Below are positions 27,432-38,900 of a stretch of DNA of 64,000 bases, piece by piece. The stretch's first letter is position 1. Each line of letters starts with the position of its first letter. A model generated the notes under the pieces. That model saw only the letters and a program-made list of their open reading frames with translations, was not told where the DNA came from and made no database searches. The stretch covers positions 1 through 64,000 of the forward strand of contig CAVSWT010000024.1 in the NCBI GenBank assembly GCA_963731745.1, written 5' to 3'. The DNA is from CAVSWT01 sp963731745. Lineage in GTDB: Bacteria; Bacteroidota; Ignavibacteria; Ignavibacteriales; Ignavibacteriaceae. A program made the position numbers and the translations under genes.

Positions 27432-29447
27432 ATGAAAAACCCAAACAAATTAAGTAGTGAGAAAAGTCCCTATTTACTTCAACATTCATATAATCCGGTT
27501 GATTGGTTCGCCTGGAGCGATGAAGCGTTTAGTAAAGCACAGCAAGAAGAGAAACCTATATTTTTATCTATTGGATACTCAACTTGCCATTGGTGCCACG
27601 TAATGGAGAAAGAATCTTTTGAAGATGAAGAAATAGCCGCTTTAATGAATGAAGCATTTATTTCAATTAAAGTTGATAGAGAAGAGCGTCCGGATATTGA
27701 CGGCATTTATATGACTATCTGCCAGATGCTCACGGGCAGCGGGGGTTGGCCATTAACTATTATAATGACTCCGGATAAAAAGCCTTTTTTTGCGGGAACC
27801 TACTTTCCCAAAAGTGAACGATTTGGAAGAATGGGGCTGATGCAATTAATACCAAGAATAAAAGAATTATGGCAAACTAAAAGAGATGATTTATTGAAAT
27901 CTGCGGAAGAAATTTCTTCTGCTGTCTCCAAAAGTACGCGGATAATTAGTAATGAAGATTTAAATGAACAAGTTTTGAAAAAAGCATTCTTAAATTTGAA
28001 GAATAGATACGACCCTAAATTCGGCGGATTTGGAACTGCGCCTAAATTTCCTTCGCCTCACAATTTAACTTTCTTATTAAGATACTATAAAAGATATAAA
28101 GAAAATTCGGCTTTGGAAATGGTAGAAAAAACTCTAACACAAATGAGACTTGGTGGAATTTATGATCAAATAGGATTTGGATTCCACCGCTATTCAACTG
28201 ATCAGAAATGGCTCGTTCCTCATTTCGAAAAAATGCTTTATGACCAGGCTTTACTTGCCACTGCATATGTGGAAATGTATCAAATAACTAAAAATGAATT
28301 CTACAAAAAGACAGCTGAAGAAATTTTTGAATATGTTTTAAGAGATATGACAGATTCAAATGGTGGATTTTATTCAGCAGAAGACGCTGACAGCGAAGGC
28401 GAGGAAGGAAAATTTTATGTATGGATTAACGCTGAATTAAAAAAAGTGCTTGGAGAAAATCATGAATTATTTTTAAAAATATTTCAAATTAAAGATGAAG
28501 GCAATTGGATTGATTCCGTTCACGGCGGATTTAACGGGACAAACATTCCGCATTTAAAAAATAAACTTGATGCTGAAGATGAAATTAAATTTGAAAAAAT
28601 AAGAAAGAAGCTTTTTGAAAAAAGAGAAAAAAGAATTCATCCCTATAAAGATGACAAAGTTTTAACTGATTGGAATTCTTTAATGATTTCAGCTTTGTGT
28701 AAAGCATCGCAATCGTTTAATAATAATGAATATTATTTAGCAGCAAAAAAATCTGCAGAGTTTATTTTAAATTATCTGCGAAATAATGAAGGAGTTCTTT
28801 TACATAGATATAGAGATGGTGAAGCGGGTATAACCGCAACTTTAGATGATTATTCATTTCTTATTCAGGCTTTGCTTGATTTATATGAAACTGAATTTGA
28901 AGTTAAGTATTTAACAGTGGCAATTGAATTAAACGACTATTTAATTCAGCATTTTTGGGATGAAGAAAATGGCGGTTTTTATTTTACTTCAAATGAAGCG
29001 GAAAAATTAATTGTTCGTCAAATGGATTTATACGATGGAGCAATTCCTTCAGGAAATTCGATTGCAACTTTAAATTTGTTACGGTTCTCCCGAATTACCG
29101 GCAATACTGAATTTGAAGTTAAAGCATCTTTAATCGGAAAAACTTTTTCACAAAGTATTGCAAACTCACCATCAGCTTTTACACAATTTTTATGTGCATT
29201 AGATTTTGCAATTGGACCATCAAATGAAATTGTAATTGTTGAAGGCAATAATTCAAAAGAAGAATTTATCAAGAAGATTCGAGAAGAATTTAATCCAAAT
29301 AAAGTTGTTATATTAAAACACGAAGAGTTAGAAAAAATTTCGGACTATGTTAAAGATTTAAAATCCAAAGATGGAAAAACAACAGTTTATGTTTGCAAGA
29401 ATTTTGTATGCGATTTACCAATAACAGAAGTAGATCATTTGAAATGA
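27432..29447 (+). CDS. yyaL: Thioredoxin-fold/glycosidase-like protein YyaL (DUF255, SSP411 family)
   Basis: A 671-aa protein. N-terminal DUF255 thioredoxin-like domain (about 1-160) with the family text LQHSYNPVDWFAW, the CxxC motif STCHWCHVMEKESFED and GGWPLTIIMTPDKKPFFAGTY. The rest is an (alpha/alpha)6 toroid like six-hairpin glycosidases, with FGGFGTAPKFPSPHNL, DGAIPSGNSIATLNLLR and GFYSAEDADSEGEEGKFY. Homologous to human SPATA20. The reaction is unknown. It starts at ATG 27432, 110 bp from the divergent SIMPL gene. Confidence 0.92.
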   Translation: MKNPNKLSSEKSPYLLQHSYNPVDWFAWSDEAFSKAQQEEKPIFLSIGYSTCHWCHVMEKESFEDEEIAALMNEAFISIKVDREERPDIDGIYMTICQMLTGSGGWPLTIIMTPDKKPFFAGTYFPKSERFGRMGLMQLIPRIKELWQTKRDDLLKSAEEISSAVSKSTRIISNEDLNEQVLKKAFLNLKNRYDPKFGGFGTAPKFPSPHNLTFLLRYYKRYKENSALEMVEKTLTQMRLGGIYDQIGFGFHRYSTDQKWLVPHFEKMLYDQALLATAYVEMYQITKNEFYKKTAEEIFEYVLRDMTDSNGGFYSAEDADSEGEEGKFYVWINAELKKVLGENHELFLKIFQIKDEGNWIDSVHGGFNGTNIPHLKNKLDAEDEIKFEKIRKKLFEKREKRIHPYKDDKVLTDWNSLMISALCKASQSFNNNEYYLAAKKSAEFILNYLRNNEGVLLHRYRDGEAGITATLDDYSFLIQALLDLYETEFEVKYLTVAIELNDYLIQHFWDEENGGFYFTSNEAEKLIVRQMDLYDGAIPSGNSIATLNLLRFSRITGNTEFEVKASLIGKTFSQSIANSPSAFTQFLCALDFAIGPSNEIVIVEGNNSKEEFIKKIREEFNPNKVVILKHEELEKISDYVKDLKSKDGKTTVYVCKNFVCDLPITEVDHLK

Positions 29448-29504
29448 GTTCTCAAAAAAAAGGTAAGTTTTCTCGACGGTTAATTTGTTACAGAATCCTT
29501 GGTT

Positions 29505-29575
29505 TGTCAGTCAGAGCTTGTCGAAGACTGACAAACTACAGAATAAATTCACACTTCGACAAGCTCAGCGTGACA
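29505..29575. repeat. Intergenic inverted repeat with CTTCGACAAGCTC arms
   Basis: Arm 1 TGTCAGTCAGAGCTTGTCGAAG (29505-29526) pairs with arm 2 CTTCGACAAGCTCAGCGTGACA (29554-29575), 22 nt each with three mismatches. A second, alternative stem pairs TTGTCAGTC (29504-29512) with GACTGACAA (29526-29534). The CTTCGACAAGCTCAG core is a frequent intergenic repeat in Bacteroidota-type genomes as I recall. It sits between convergent yyaL and lpdA, so it may also terminate transcription. Confidence 0.7.
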
Positions 29576-29633
29576 GAAAATTTAGTTCAAGTTCAAGTAT
29601 TAATTTTTGAAACTTAAACATGAACTTAAACTC

Positions 29634-31046
29634 TCATTTCCGCTTCGGCCTATAAATATGTGTGCTTTGTCCAAAGAAAACTTCCGCAGCTTCCATTACA
29701 GTTTCTGATAAAGTTGGATGTGGATGAATTGTCATTTTCAAATCTGTTGCATTGGCTCCCATTTCAATTGCTAGAACACCTTCTGCAATAAGTTCGCCGG
29801 CACCTGGTCCGCAAATACCAACGCCTAATATTCTTTCAGTTTCCGGATCAATTATTAATTTTGTAACTCCATCAAATCTGTCAAGTGTAGTTGCTCTGCC
29901 TGAAGCAGCCCAAGGAAATTTTGCTGTTTCATATTTTATATCTTGTTCTTTGGCCTGATTTTCTGTTAGACCAGCCCAAGCTATTTCAGGATCAGTGAAA
30001 ACAACTGCGGGAATTGCAAGCGGCTCAAATGCAGCCTTGTGTCCATCTATTACTTCAACTGCAACTCGGCCTTCATGAGATGCCTTGTGTGCAAGCATTG
30101 GCTCTCCTGCAATATCCCCAATAGCAAAAATATTTGGATCATCAGTTCTCATTTCTTTACTGACTTTTATCCAGCCTCTATCATTTAATTGAACTTTCGT
30201 GTTTTCTAATCCAAGTCCTTTTGTTTCAGGCCTTCTGCCAATCGACATTAGTACATATTCATATTCATCTTCGCTGGTTTTTCCTTCTTTATCTTGAATC
30301 TTAACTTTAATGCCTTTTTTGGTTTCTTTAAGTTCAAGCACTTTCGAACTAAGCATAATTTTATCATACTGCTTTTCAATTCTCTTGCTTAGATGCGCAA
30401 CTAAATCTTTATCGGCACCCGGCAATAGTCCTGGAAGCATTTCAACAACAGACACTTTAGTCCCTAATGCTTGATACACTGAACCAAGCTCAAGGCCAAT
30501 ATATCCGCCGCCAATTACTAAAAGTGATTTTGGAATTTCAGGTAAATCCAATGCTGAAGTTGAATTTAAAAGTCTTTTACTGTCAATTGAAAGAGCAGGA
30601 ATTGTTGTTATTCTTGAGCCGGTAGCGATGATGGCATTTTCAAATTTTAATTCTTCCGTTTTACCATCAACTTTCTCAACTTTTAAAGTTGAAGAATCAA
30701 CAAAGCTAGCAGTGCCCTGAATATAATTTATTTTTCTTGCTTTGGAGAGCTGTCCCAGTCCGCCTGTCATTTTATTTACGACTTCATTTTTCCATTCTCT
30801 TAATCTATCCAGATTTATTTTTGGTTTTGCGAATTCAATTCCCCAATTTTTTGCTTCTTCAGACTCATGAAGCAGCTTTGCTACATGAAGCAATGCCTTG
30901 GAAGGAATACATCCACGGTACAAACAAACTCCGCCAGGGTTTTTGTCTTTATCAATTAATGTAACATCCATTCCGAGATCGGCTGCATAAAAAGCGGCAG
31001 CATAACCGCCGGGGCCTGCGCCGATAACTGTAACTTGCTTTGGCAT
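29634..31046 (-). CDS. lpdA: Dihydrolipoyl dehydrogenase (E3 of pyruvate dehydrogenase)
   Basis: FAD-dependent enzyme that reoxidises dihydrolipoamide with NAD+. FAD fold VTVIGAGPGGYAAAFYA, redox-active disulfide GGVCLYRGCIPSKALL, NAD fold LLVIGGGYIGLELGSVY, second FAD motif IFAIGDIAGEPMLAHKASHEG and the C-terminal catalytic pair HPHPTLSE are all visible. It is 470 aa, normal. Third gene of the aceE-aceF-lpdA series, 131 bp after aceF. With those genes it completes a self-contained complex. Confidence 0.96.
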   Translation of the reverse strand: MPKQVTVIGAGPGGYAAAFYAADLGMDVTLIDKDKNPGGVCLYRGCIPSKALLHVAKLLHESEEAKNWGIEFAKPKINLDRLREWKNEVVNKMTGGLGQLSKARKINYIQGTASFVDSSTLKVEKVDGKTEELKFENAIIATGSRITTIPALSIDSKRLLNSTSALDLPEIPKSLLVIGGGYIGLELGSVYQALGTKVSVVEMLPGLLPGADKDLVAHLSKRIEKQYDKIMLSSKVLELKETKKGIKVKIQDKEGKTSEDEYEYVLMSIGRRPETKGLGLENTKVQLNDRGWIKVSKEMRTDDPNIFAIGDIAGEPMLAHKASHEGRVAVEVIDGHKAAFEPLAIPAVVFTDPEIAWAGLTENQAKEQDIKYETAKFPWAASGRATTLDRFDGVTKLIIDPETERILGVGICGPGAGELIAEGVLAIEMGANATDLKMTIHPHPTLSETVMEAAEVFFGQSTHIYRPKRK

Positions 31047-31177
31047 TTAATTCCTCATAAAATTTTAATTAAACATTCATGTCTCAAATTATAAATCCTA
31101 CTTAATGACAAATGAATGATTTTTAATTCTCTTAATTATAAATTTTCTTGAACTTATCCGTTTACTTGAACTACTCC

Positions 31178-32899
31178 TCACCCTTCAACCATAATTTTGA
31201 TTGGCTGCTCAAGTGCTTCACAAACCCATCTTAAAAATCTTGCTGCATCTGCACCATCAATAATTCTATGATCATATGACAGAGATAACGGAAGCATTAA
31301 CTTTGCTTCAAATTCTTTAGTGACTTTATCATAAACGGGTTCATAATTTCCTCTGGAAACACCAAGTATGGAAACTTCAGGAGAGTTAACAATAGGAGTA
31401 AAAGATGTTCCGCCGATTCCGCCAAGATTTGTAATAGTAAAACATGCGCCTTGAAGTTCATCAAGCGAGGCTTTTCTGTTCCTTGCTTTTTCTGCAAGCA
31501 TATTCATTTCAACAGAGAGTTCGGTTAAATTTTTCTTATCAACATTTTTTAAAACCGGAACAATTAATCCATTCGGTGTATCGACAGCAATTCCGATATT
31601 AAAATATTTTTTATAAATAATTTCCTTTTTCTGCAGATCAATGCTGCTGTTAAACTGCGGGAAAACTTTTAAAGCTGAAGTTATAATCTTTATTAATATA
31701 GAAGTAACAGTTAATTTCCCTCCTGCTTTCTCCACGGCGGGATTAAATTGTTTCCTTATTTTTTCAAGCTCTGTTATATCTGCTTTATCAAATTGTGTAA
31801 CATGTGGAATAACATTCCATGCATAGCTGAGATGATCAGCAGTAACCGAACGGATTTTATTCATCGGTTTTACTTCTACTTCGCCAAACTTGCTGAAGTC
31901 AGGCAATGCTTCCGCTTTTATACCTAAGGATGAAAAACCACTGCTTTCTCTTCCTTCATTTAATTTTTTAGCAAATCCTTTAACATCGTCCATTGAAATT
32001 CTACCATTTGGACCTGTGCCGGGAACCTGTTGAATATCAATGCCAATTTCCCTTGCAATCCTTCTAACTGAAGGCGCAGCAGGAGCCGCGTTTTTTCTGA
32101 TAGGCGGCTGTTCATCAATTTCCCCGGGCTGAAATTTTTCTTTTTGGCCGGTGGCTGTTTCTTTTTCTTGTTCAGATTCTTGTTTAGCAGGCTCTTGTTC
32201 TTCCTGTTTCGAAGTTGGTTCCGCTTCTTTAGTGGTTTCTTTTTTAGATTCTTGTTGTGAATCTGAAGAAGTTTCAACTTTTAAGATTGCCTGTCCAACT
32301 TTTGCTTTTTCACCAGATTTAACTAGCACTTCTTTTACAGTTCCGTTTACAGATGAAGGCACTTCAATTGTTGCCTTATCGGTTTCTATTTCAAGCACGC
32401 CTTGATCTTTTTCAATGCTGTCACCGGCTTTAACTAAAATATTTAATACATCGGCAGATTCGATATTCTCCCCTAAATCAGGAAGTTTCATTTCAATAAC
32501 TGAAGTGCTTGATGATTTTTTTGTTTTTGATTCTTCTTTAGTTTCCGGTTTTGCAGAATCCTTGGCTTTTTCTTTTTCATCTTCAGCTTTTTTATCCTTA
32601 TCGGGTTTGGCTGCTTTTTTATCTTCGCTTTTCTTTTCGGACTTAACTTCTGCTTTTCCATTTCCTTCATCAAAAGTTAAAATAGATTGTCCTACTTTAA
32701 CCTTATCACCTGGTTTAATCAAAACATCTTTTACAGTTCCGGCAATTGAAGAAGGAACTTCAATAGTCGCTTTATCAGTTTCTATTTCAATAACACTCTG
32801 TTCTTTTTCAACCTGGTCGCCGGTTTTAACAAGTATATTTAAAACATCGGCTGATTCTATATTTTCTCCTAAATCCGGGAGCTTTAATTCTTTTGCCAT
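31178..32899 (-). CDS. aceF: Dihydrolipoamide acetyltransferase (E2) with two lipoyl domains
   Basis: Core of the pyruvate dehydrogenase complex; transfers the acetyl group from lipoamide to CoA. Two near-duplicate lipoyl domains (residues about 1-80 and 135-215), each with the lipoylation motif EIETDKATIEVPSS, are separated by a Lys/Glu/Ala-rich linker of about 55 residues. Then come an E3/E1-binding domain (APSVRRIAREIGIDIQQVPG) and a catalytic domain ending in LSYDHRIIDGADAARFLRW with the active-site His and Asp. It is 573 aa. It follows aceE by 46 bp. Confidence 0.96.
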   Translation of the reverse strand: MAKELKLPDLGENIESADVLNILVKTGDQVEKEQSVIEIETDKATIEVPSSIAGTVKDVLIKPGDKVKVGQSILTFDEGNGKAEVKSEKKSEDKKAAKPDKDKKAEDEKEKAKDSAKPETKEESKTKKSSSTSVIEMKLPDLGENIESADVLNILVKAGDSIEKDQGVLEIETDKATIEVPSSVNGTVKEVLVKSGEKAKVGQAILKVETSSDSQQESKKETTKEAEPTSKQEEQEPAKQESEQEKETATGQKEKFQPGEIDEQPPIRKNAAPAAPSVRRIAREIGIDIQQVPGTGPNGRISMDDVKGFAKKLNEGRESSGFSSLGIKAEALPDFSKFGEVEVKPMNKIRSVTADHLSYAWNVIPHVTQFDKADITELEKIRKQFNPAVEKAGGKLTVTSILIKIITSALKVFPQFNSSIDLQKKEIIYKKYFNIGIAVDTPNGLIVPVLKNVDKKNLTELSVEMNMLAEKARNRKASLDELQGACFTITNLGGIGGTSFTPIVNSPEVSILGVSRGNYEPVYDKVTKEFEAKLMLPLSLSYDHRIIDGADAARFLRWVCEALEQPIKIMVEG

Positions 32900-32945
32900 T
32901 TTAAACCTTAATAAAATTTACTACTTAATAAAAAGCTATTTAGTT

Positions 32946-35618
32946 TTATGAATGCATAGGATTCAGTTTAGCAGGATTTATTTCTAAATCCTTTATAGCT
33001 TTTTCGATAATGTTATATTTAATTTTTTTCTCTTTGTATAGCGAAGATAGTGTTGCTAAAACAACATGCTTTGCATCCACTTCAAAGAAGTCACGAAGTT
33101 CATTTCTTCCTTCACTTCTTCCGAATCCATCTGTACCGAGTGATGCTAACTGACGGGGAAACCATTTTGCAATTGAGTCCGGTAAAGCTTTAACATAATC
33201 TGAAGCTGCAACAAAAACTCCATCTTCGTCTTTGAGTACTTGAGTTACATAAGGTACTTTTTGTTTTTCATTAGGATGAAGCATATTCCATCTTTCAGCA
33301 TCCAAAGCATCTTTCCTTAATTCCTTGTAGCTTGTTACGCTCCAAACATCGGCTGCGATTTTATAATCATCCTCTAAAATTTGCTGAGCCTTAACTACTT
33401 CATTAAGTATTGTTCCGCTGCCGAAAAGTTGGGCTTTAAGCTTAGCAGTTTTCTTTTTTGAAGCTTTTAATTTATACATTCCTTTTACAATACCTTTTTC
33501 AGCTCCTTTTGGCATAGGCGGCATTGGATAATTTTCATTCATTACCGTTAGATAATAAAACACATTTTCCTGTTCTTCATACATTCTTCTTATTCCATCT
33601 CTTACAATCACGGCAATTTCATAAGCGAATGCTGGATCATAAGCAACAAGATTCGGAATGGTGTAGGCTAATAAATGGCTGTTTCCGTCCTGATGCTGCA
33701 AGCCTTCACCGGCAAGAGTTGTTCTGCCCGCCGTTCCACCGACTAAGAATCCTTTTGCCTGCATATCCCCGGCTGCCCAAAGTAAATCGCCAATTCTTTG
33801 TAATCCAAACATTGAATAATAAATAAAGAATGGAATCATGTTTAAGCCGTGTGTTGCGTATGCAGTGCCGGCTGCAATGAATGAAGACATAGAACCGGCT
33901 TCTGTAATTCCTTCTTCAAGAATTTGTCCGTCTTTTGCTTCTTTATAATAAAGTAGGCTATCTCTATCAACCGGTTCATATAATTGTCCAACGTGCGAAT
34001 AAATTCCAACTTGCCTGAATAAAGCTTCCATTCCAAATGTTCTTGCCTCATCAGGAACAATCGGAACTACATATTTACCGAGCTCTTTATCTTTTAACAG
34101 CTTGGCTAGTATTCTAACAAATACCATTGTGGAAGAAACATCGCGTCCTTCAGTTCCTTTATAAAACTCTTCAAATATATCTTCAGGCGGAGTTTTAATT
34201 GGACGAACATCGGTTTTTCTTGAAGGCAAAAATCCGCCAAGCTCTTTTCTTTTTTCCAATATGTACCGCATTTCCGGACTGTTTTCATCCGGCCTGTAAA
34301 ATGGTGCTTTGGCAACATCTTCATCGGATATAGGAATTCCAAATCTTGTACGGAATTCTTTCAATTCATCTTCATTTAATTTTTTCTGCTGGTGAGTTAT
34401 ATTTTTTCCTTCACCACTTTCTCCAAGTCCATATCCTTTAATAGTTTTTGCAAGAATTACAGTTGGCTGGCCTTTATGCGCAACCGCTTGTTTAAATGCA
34501 GCAAATACTTTTTCAGGATCGTGACCGCCGCGTTTCATTTTTCTTAATTGCTCATCACTAAAATTTTTGACCATATCCAAAAGTTCATCATCTGCTCCAA
34601 ACAAATGTTCACGAATGTATTCTCCGCTTTCAACCGAATACTTTTGATACTGCCCATCAACAACTTCACCTAATCTTTTAATTAATTTTCCATCTTTGTC
34701 CTTTTCTAACAAAGGATCCCAATCGCTGCCCCAAATAACTTTAATAACGTTCCATCCTGCTCCTCGGAAAATCGCTTCCAATTCTTGAATTATTTTTCCA
34801 TTTCCTCTAACAGGGCCATCAAGCCTTTGCAAGTTGCAATTGATGACAAAAATTAAATTGTCTAATTTTTCTCTTGAAGCAAGCGTAATTGCACCAAGAG
34901 TTTCAGGCTCATCCGTTTCACCATCTCCTAAAAATGCCCAAACTTTTCCGCTTGATTTTTTTAATCCTCTATCAACTAAATAGTGATTAAAACGAGCTTG
35001 ATAAATTGCCATGATGGGGCCCAGCCCCATTGACACAGTGGGGAATTCCCAGAAGTTCGGCATTAACCAAGGATGCGGATAAGATGAAAGTCCGCCGGCT
35101 GGATTTAATTCGCGCCTAAAATTTTCTAATTTCTCAATTGATAATCTTCCTTCAAGAAAAGCGCGAGCATAAATTCCAGGCGAAGCATGTCCTTGGAAAT
35201 AAATCTGATCACCGTCATAGTCATCACCTTTTCCTTTAAAGAAATGATTGAAACCAATTTCATATAAAGTTGCCGCAGAAGCATACGTAGAAATATGGCC
35301 GCCGATACCACTTTCAATTTTATTAGCTCTTACAACCATTGCCATAGCATTCCAGCGGATTAAACTTTTTATACGTCTTTCAATTTCTCTGTCGCCAGGA
35401 AATGGCGGCTGTTTTTCTCTTGTTATTGTATTTATATAAGGTGTGTTTGCGGTGAATGGAATTTCTACTCCATATTTATGAGCGCGAATTTGAAGCTGTT
35501 GTAATAATTCTTTAACTCTTTCCGGACCACCGTGTTCAAGTACGTAATCAAGTGAGTACAACCATTCTCTATTTTCAGTTTCAATAAAATCTAATTCTTG
35601 TGTTTTGCCATTATTCAT
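32946..35618 (-). CDS. aceE: Pyruvate dehydrogenase E1, homodimeric type
   Basis: Thiamine-diphosphate enzyme that decarboxylates pyruvate and acetylates the E2 lipoyl group. Conserved parts: N-terminal EWLYSLDYVLEHGGPERV, ISTYASAATLYEIGFNHFFKG, the ThDP motif FLGDGETDEPETLGAI ending NLIFVINCNLQRLDGPVRGN, and AGRTTLAGEGLQHQDGNSHL. ATG 35618 (MNNGKTQ) is preferred over an upstream start because GAGG lies 9 nt before it. It is about 890 aa, the usual AceE length, so this is not the heterodimeric PdhA/PdhB form. First gene of the PDH operon. Confidence 0.96.
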   Translation of the reverse strand: MNNGKTQELDFIETENREWLYSLDYVLEHGGPERVKELLQQLQIRAHKYGVEIPFTANTPYINTITREKQPPFPGDREIERRIKSLIRWNAMAMVVRANKIESGIGGHISTYASAATLYEIGFNHFFKGKGDDYDGDQIYFQGHASPGIYARAFLEGRLSIEKLENFRRELNPAGGLSSYPHPWLMPNFWEFPTVSMGLGPIMAIYQARFNHYLVDRGLKKSSGKVWAFLGDGETDEPETLGAITLASREKLDNLIFVINCNLQRLDGPVRGNGKIIQELEAIFRGAGWNVIKVIWGSDWDPLLEKDKDGKLIKRLGEVVDGQYQKYSVESGEYIREHLFGADDELLDMVKNFSDEQLRKMKRGGHDPEKVFAAFKQAVAHKGQPTVILAKTIKGYGLGESGEGKNITHQQKKLNEDELKEFRTRFGIPISDEDVAKAPFYRPDENSPEMRYILEKRKELGGFLPSRKTDVRPIKTPPEDIFEEFYKGTEGRDVSSTMVFVRILAKLLKDKELGKYVVPIVPDEARTFGMEALFRQVGIYSHVGQLYEPVDRDSLLYYKEAKDGQILEEGITEAGSMSSFIAAGTAYATHGLNMIPFFIYYSMFGLQRIGDLLWAAGDMQAKGFLVGGTAGRTTLAGEGLQHQDGNSHLLAYTIPNLVAYDPAFAYEIAVIVRDGIRRMYEEQENVFYYLTVMNENYPMPPMPKGAEKGIVKGMYKLKASKKKTAKLKAQLFGSGTILNEVVKAQQILEDDYKIAADVWSVTSYKELRKDALDAERWNMLHPNEKQKVPYVTQVLKDEDGVFVAASDYVKALPDSIAKWFPRQLASLGTDGFGRSEGRNELRDFFEVDAKHVVLATLSSLYKEKKIKYNIIEKAIKDLEINPAKLNPMHS

Positions 35619-35907
35619 TTCGGATAACCTCATTTAAGGATTGTTCGTAATCAATTTAAAATTTTAACTTCAAAGTCACTTTTGAATATAAGTTTAAAAA
35701 TAACTTTTGTGCCTAAAAAGGCTTAAAATTGGTAAAATTTAGAGATAATTAGATTTGAAACATAACTGTTTTGGCCAAAAAATACAAGGAAGGTGTGATT
35801 GTGCAACCAGGCTGTATTTCATTACCCCAGTAACTATGAATCAGCTTCGTGATAAATTTAAAATTTCATCACGAGATATAAGTAATGTAGTAATTTATAT
35901 TCTTTTT

Positions 35908-38900
35908 CTATTTAAGGAAGATCATCTTTTTAACCTTTGTAAAATTTGATTTCCCATTTGCATAAACAGCTTCAATTGAATACAAATAAACTCCGGAAGC
36001 AAAATTTTGTGCACTCCAAACTGTTTCATGATAACCAGCATTTTGAACTTCATTTACCAGCAGGCTAATTCTCTGTCCCAATATATTAAATACAGTAATT
36101 TTGACTTTACTCTCCGCTGGCAAAGAATATTTAATTGTAGTTGATGGATTAAAAGGATTGGGATAATTTTGTTCAAGATTGAAAGTAACCGGCAAAACCT
36201 CTTTTGTTTCTTTTGCAGAAGTAATTGCAGTATCCGATAAGACTAAAATCTGAGCACTATTTGCTGGAATAGTAATTTGATAATTTTTTAAATCAGTTCC
36301 TTTAACTGCACGGGTTTTAATATTTAATTCATCGTTTATAAAAAATGAGGCTGATGAATCGAATGAAATTTTATTAATTGGAACTGATAAATTTATTGTT
36401 TGTTCATTTGCACTGAAATTAATATTAACAATTACATTATCGTTTCCTTTTACTCTTAAAAAAGAATAGACAGAATTAGGAGCCGAGTTAGTAATCCTAT
36501 CAAAACTTCCCTCAGTTAGTGCAATATTCTTTTTTCTGATTTCAATTAAGTTTTTATAGAAAGGCAGTAGATTATGAGGGTCATTCCAATTAATGTTTCC
36601 GCGGTTGGTTTCTTCGCCTACTTCTTGACCGGCATAAAGCATGGGAACCCCAGGCACAGTAAACAGCAAAGCTGCAGATAATTTTGTATCAGCAATTCCA
36701 AAAGCTTCAATGAATCTTTGTTCATCATGATTTTCTAAAAAGCGGAATGGCCTGTCGTTTTGAGTATTATGAGAATTTAAATAGTAAGTTATTGATGAAT
36801 CGAGTGAATTAATTGAACCGGAGTTTGAAACAAGATTTCTTAACTTAGAAAACCAATTCCAATCATAACCCATATCAAATTTTTTATCAAAATATCTATC
36901 AAATGAAGCATCCGCTTCAGCTAAAAATACTGCATCAGGCTTCATTGCTTTTAAAGTGCTTCGCCAGGTTTGCCAATACGCGGGACCTGAAACTCGCAAA
37001 TCATTTATTGCCCACGCTACATCGCAGCGGTAACCGTCAATATTAAAGTCCTGCATCCAATATCTTGCCATGCGCAGGAGGTAATTTCTTGCTGATTCAT
37101 TTTCATAATTAATCGATGGCAAATCAACCCATGTAAACAAGATACTGAAAATTATTATTTGAATCCCACATATAAAATGGATAGTAGGGAGAATTTTCTT
37201 TGTATTGATTTGCATCTTTCATAAAAGGATGCAGCACGGAAGTATGCTGAATTACATGATCCATAATTACTCTAATTCCATTTTGATGAGCAGCATTAAC
37301 TAAATTTTTAAAATCATCTTTTGTTCCATAGTTTTCTAAAACATCTAGATAATTTGTAATTGCATAACCCGGATTATCGGGACCTAAATTGCTGGTGGTT
37401 GGATGAATGGGTAAAAACCAAATGCAATTTATTCCAAGATCTTTTAGATACTGCATCCTTTGTGTAACAGCGTTGAATGTTCCGGCATCACTAAAAGTTC
37501 TTACAAATATTGAATATATTACAGCGGTGTCCAGCCATGCAGGATGCCAATATGAATAATCCGGTGAATATGTTCCGGAATCTCCCACAACTACAACCGT
37601 TCTTGCCCAGCCCTTAAAATTATTATTATCAGTGGCAGCAACTGTAAAATAGTATTCGCCTTTTGTTGAAGGAGCATTAAATGAAGCGGCTGAAGTAGAA
37701 TTTCCATTTAAATTTATAATTTCAGGATTTTGGGGATCTGATACCCAACTGAAAGTTAAAACAGAGCTATCCGGAGAAAATGAACCGGAAGCATCCAATG
37801 TTACAGCATTTGAATTTACAGTTGTTTCAATTTTAATAACAGGTTTGTGATCAATTATATAATTATATTCAATCTGTTCGCTCTTACTTATTCTGTCTCC
37901 ATCGAACCGCGTTTGTGCACTGATTTTATTTATGCCCTCACTTAATACAACATTAACTGAAAATTCTTTATTAACATCAACTATACTTTTATATTCAGTG
38001 CCGTTAACTTTTACGGCAACTGTATCTGAAACATCTACATCAGCATAACCGGCAACTGTTACTGTATCAGTTAATAGATCACCTCCGGAAGCATATAGTT
38101 TTACAAGCGGCGCAATTGAAATCATGGAATCGATATCAGAAGGATTTAACTTAATATATCCTCGTTTATCTTTTCCAATAGTAGCTATTCTTGGTCCGCC
38201 TATATCAGTAGTTGAACTATAATTGCCAAGTAATCTTTGCTGGGTTTTTGTATTAAAGAAAAATGCAGCATCGTATATATCAGTATCTTCTTCATAAGAT
38301 TTTCCACCTTCATTTTCAGTTACTTCTATCGTTCCGTTCTGATCTTTTAAATATGTAAAAGCGCCGAAGTACCAAGGCTTATTATAATTTCCCATGATAT
38401 CTTCGAGAACATTTAATGGTAAAGAAAATTTTATAATTCCGCCTGTTAGAGTATCAACTGAAATATCGTAACTGCTTTGTAATGGATCACGGGAAACATA
38501 AAGTTTATTTTCAGAATTCGAATCAAAATAGGTAGAAGTAGGCGGAGAGATTATTGCATAAATACCTTTTAAATTCCATTCGGGAATTTTTAATTCAACA
38601 TCATCCATTGCATCTACATAATTTCCATTTATTTCATTAACAATACTGAAACCCACTCTTGTATAGTCAGAGATCTTTTTTAGTTTGATCGAAAAGACAA
38701 GTGAATCGTGAGAAGAGTTTGAGCTGATATTAATTTCTTGAATATCTGCTGAGCCTTCCGGAACGTTTGATGGATAAATATAATTTCCATTTCCATTGTC
38801 ATCACTTTCACCATCTACATAATTGAAGCCTGTCCCTTTTGGATATACACCAAATACATATTTTGCAGGCCAAACTTTGTTTCCTTTTGAATCGCTGCCT

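Noticed and set aside
32151..32951. Long open frames (84 and 178 codons) on the plus strand inside aceF
   Set aside because: They lie antisense to the two lipoyl domains and the Lys/Glu linker; repetitive, Ser- and Phe-rich translation is the mirror of the real gene, with no ribosome-binding site.
35755..35949. 64-codon open frame on the plus strand between aceE and the GH13 gene
   Set aside because: No ribosome-binding site, no family, and its end overlaps the GH13 coding end antisense.
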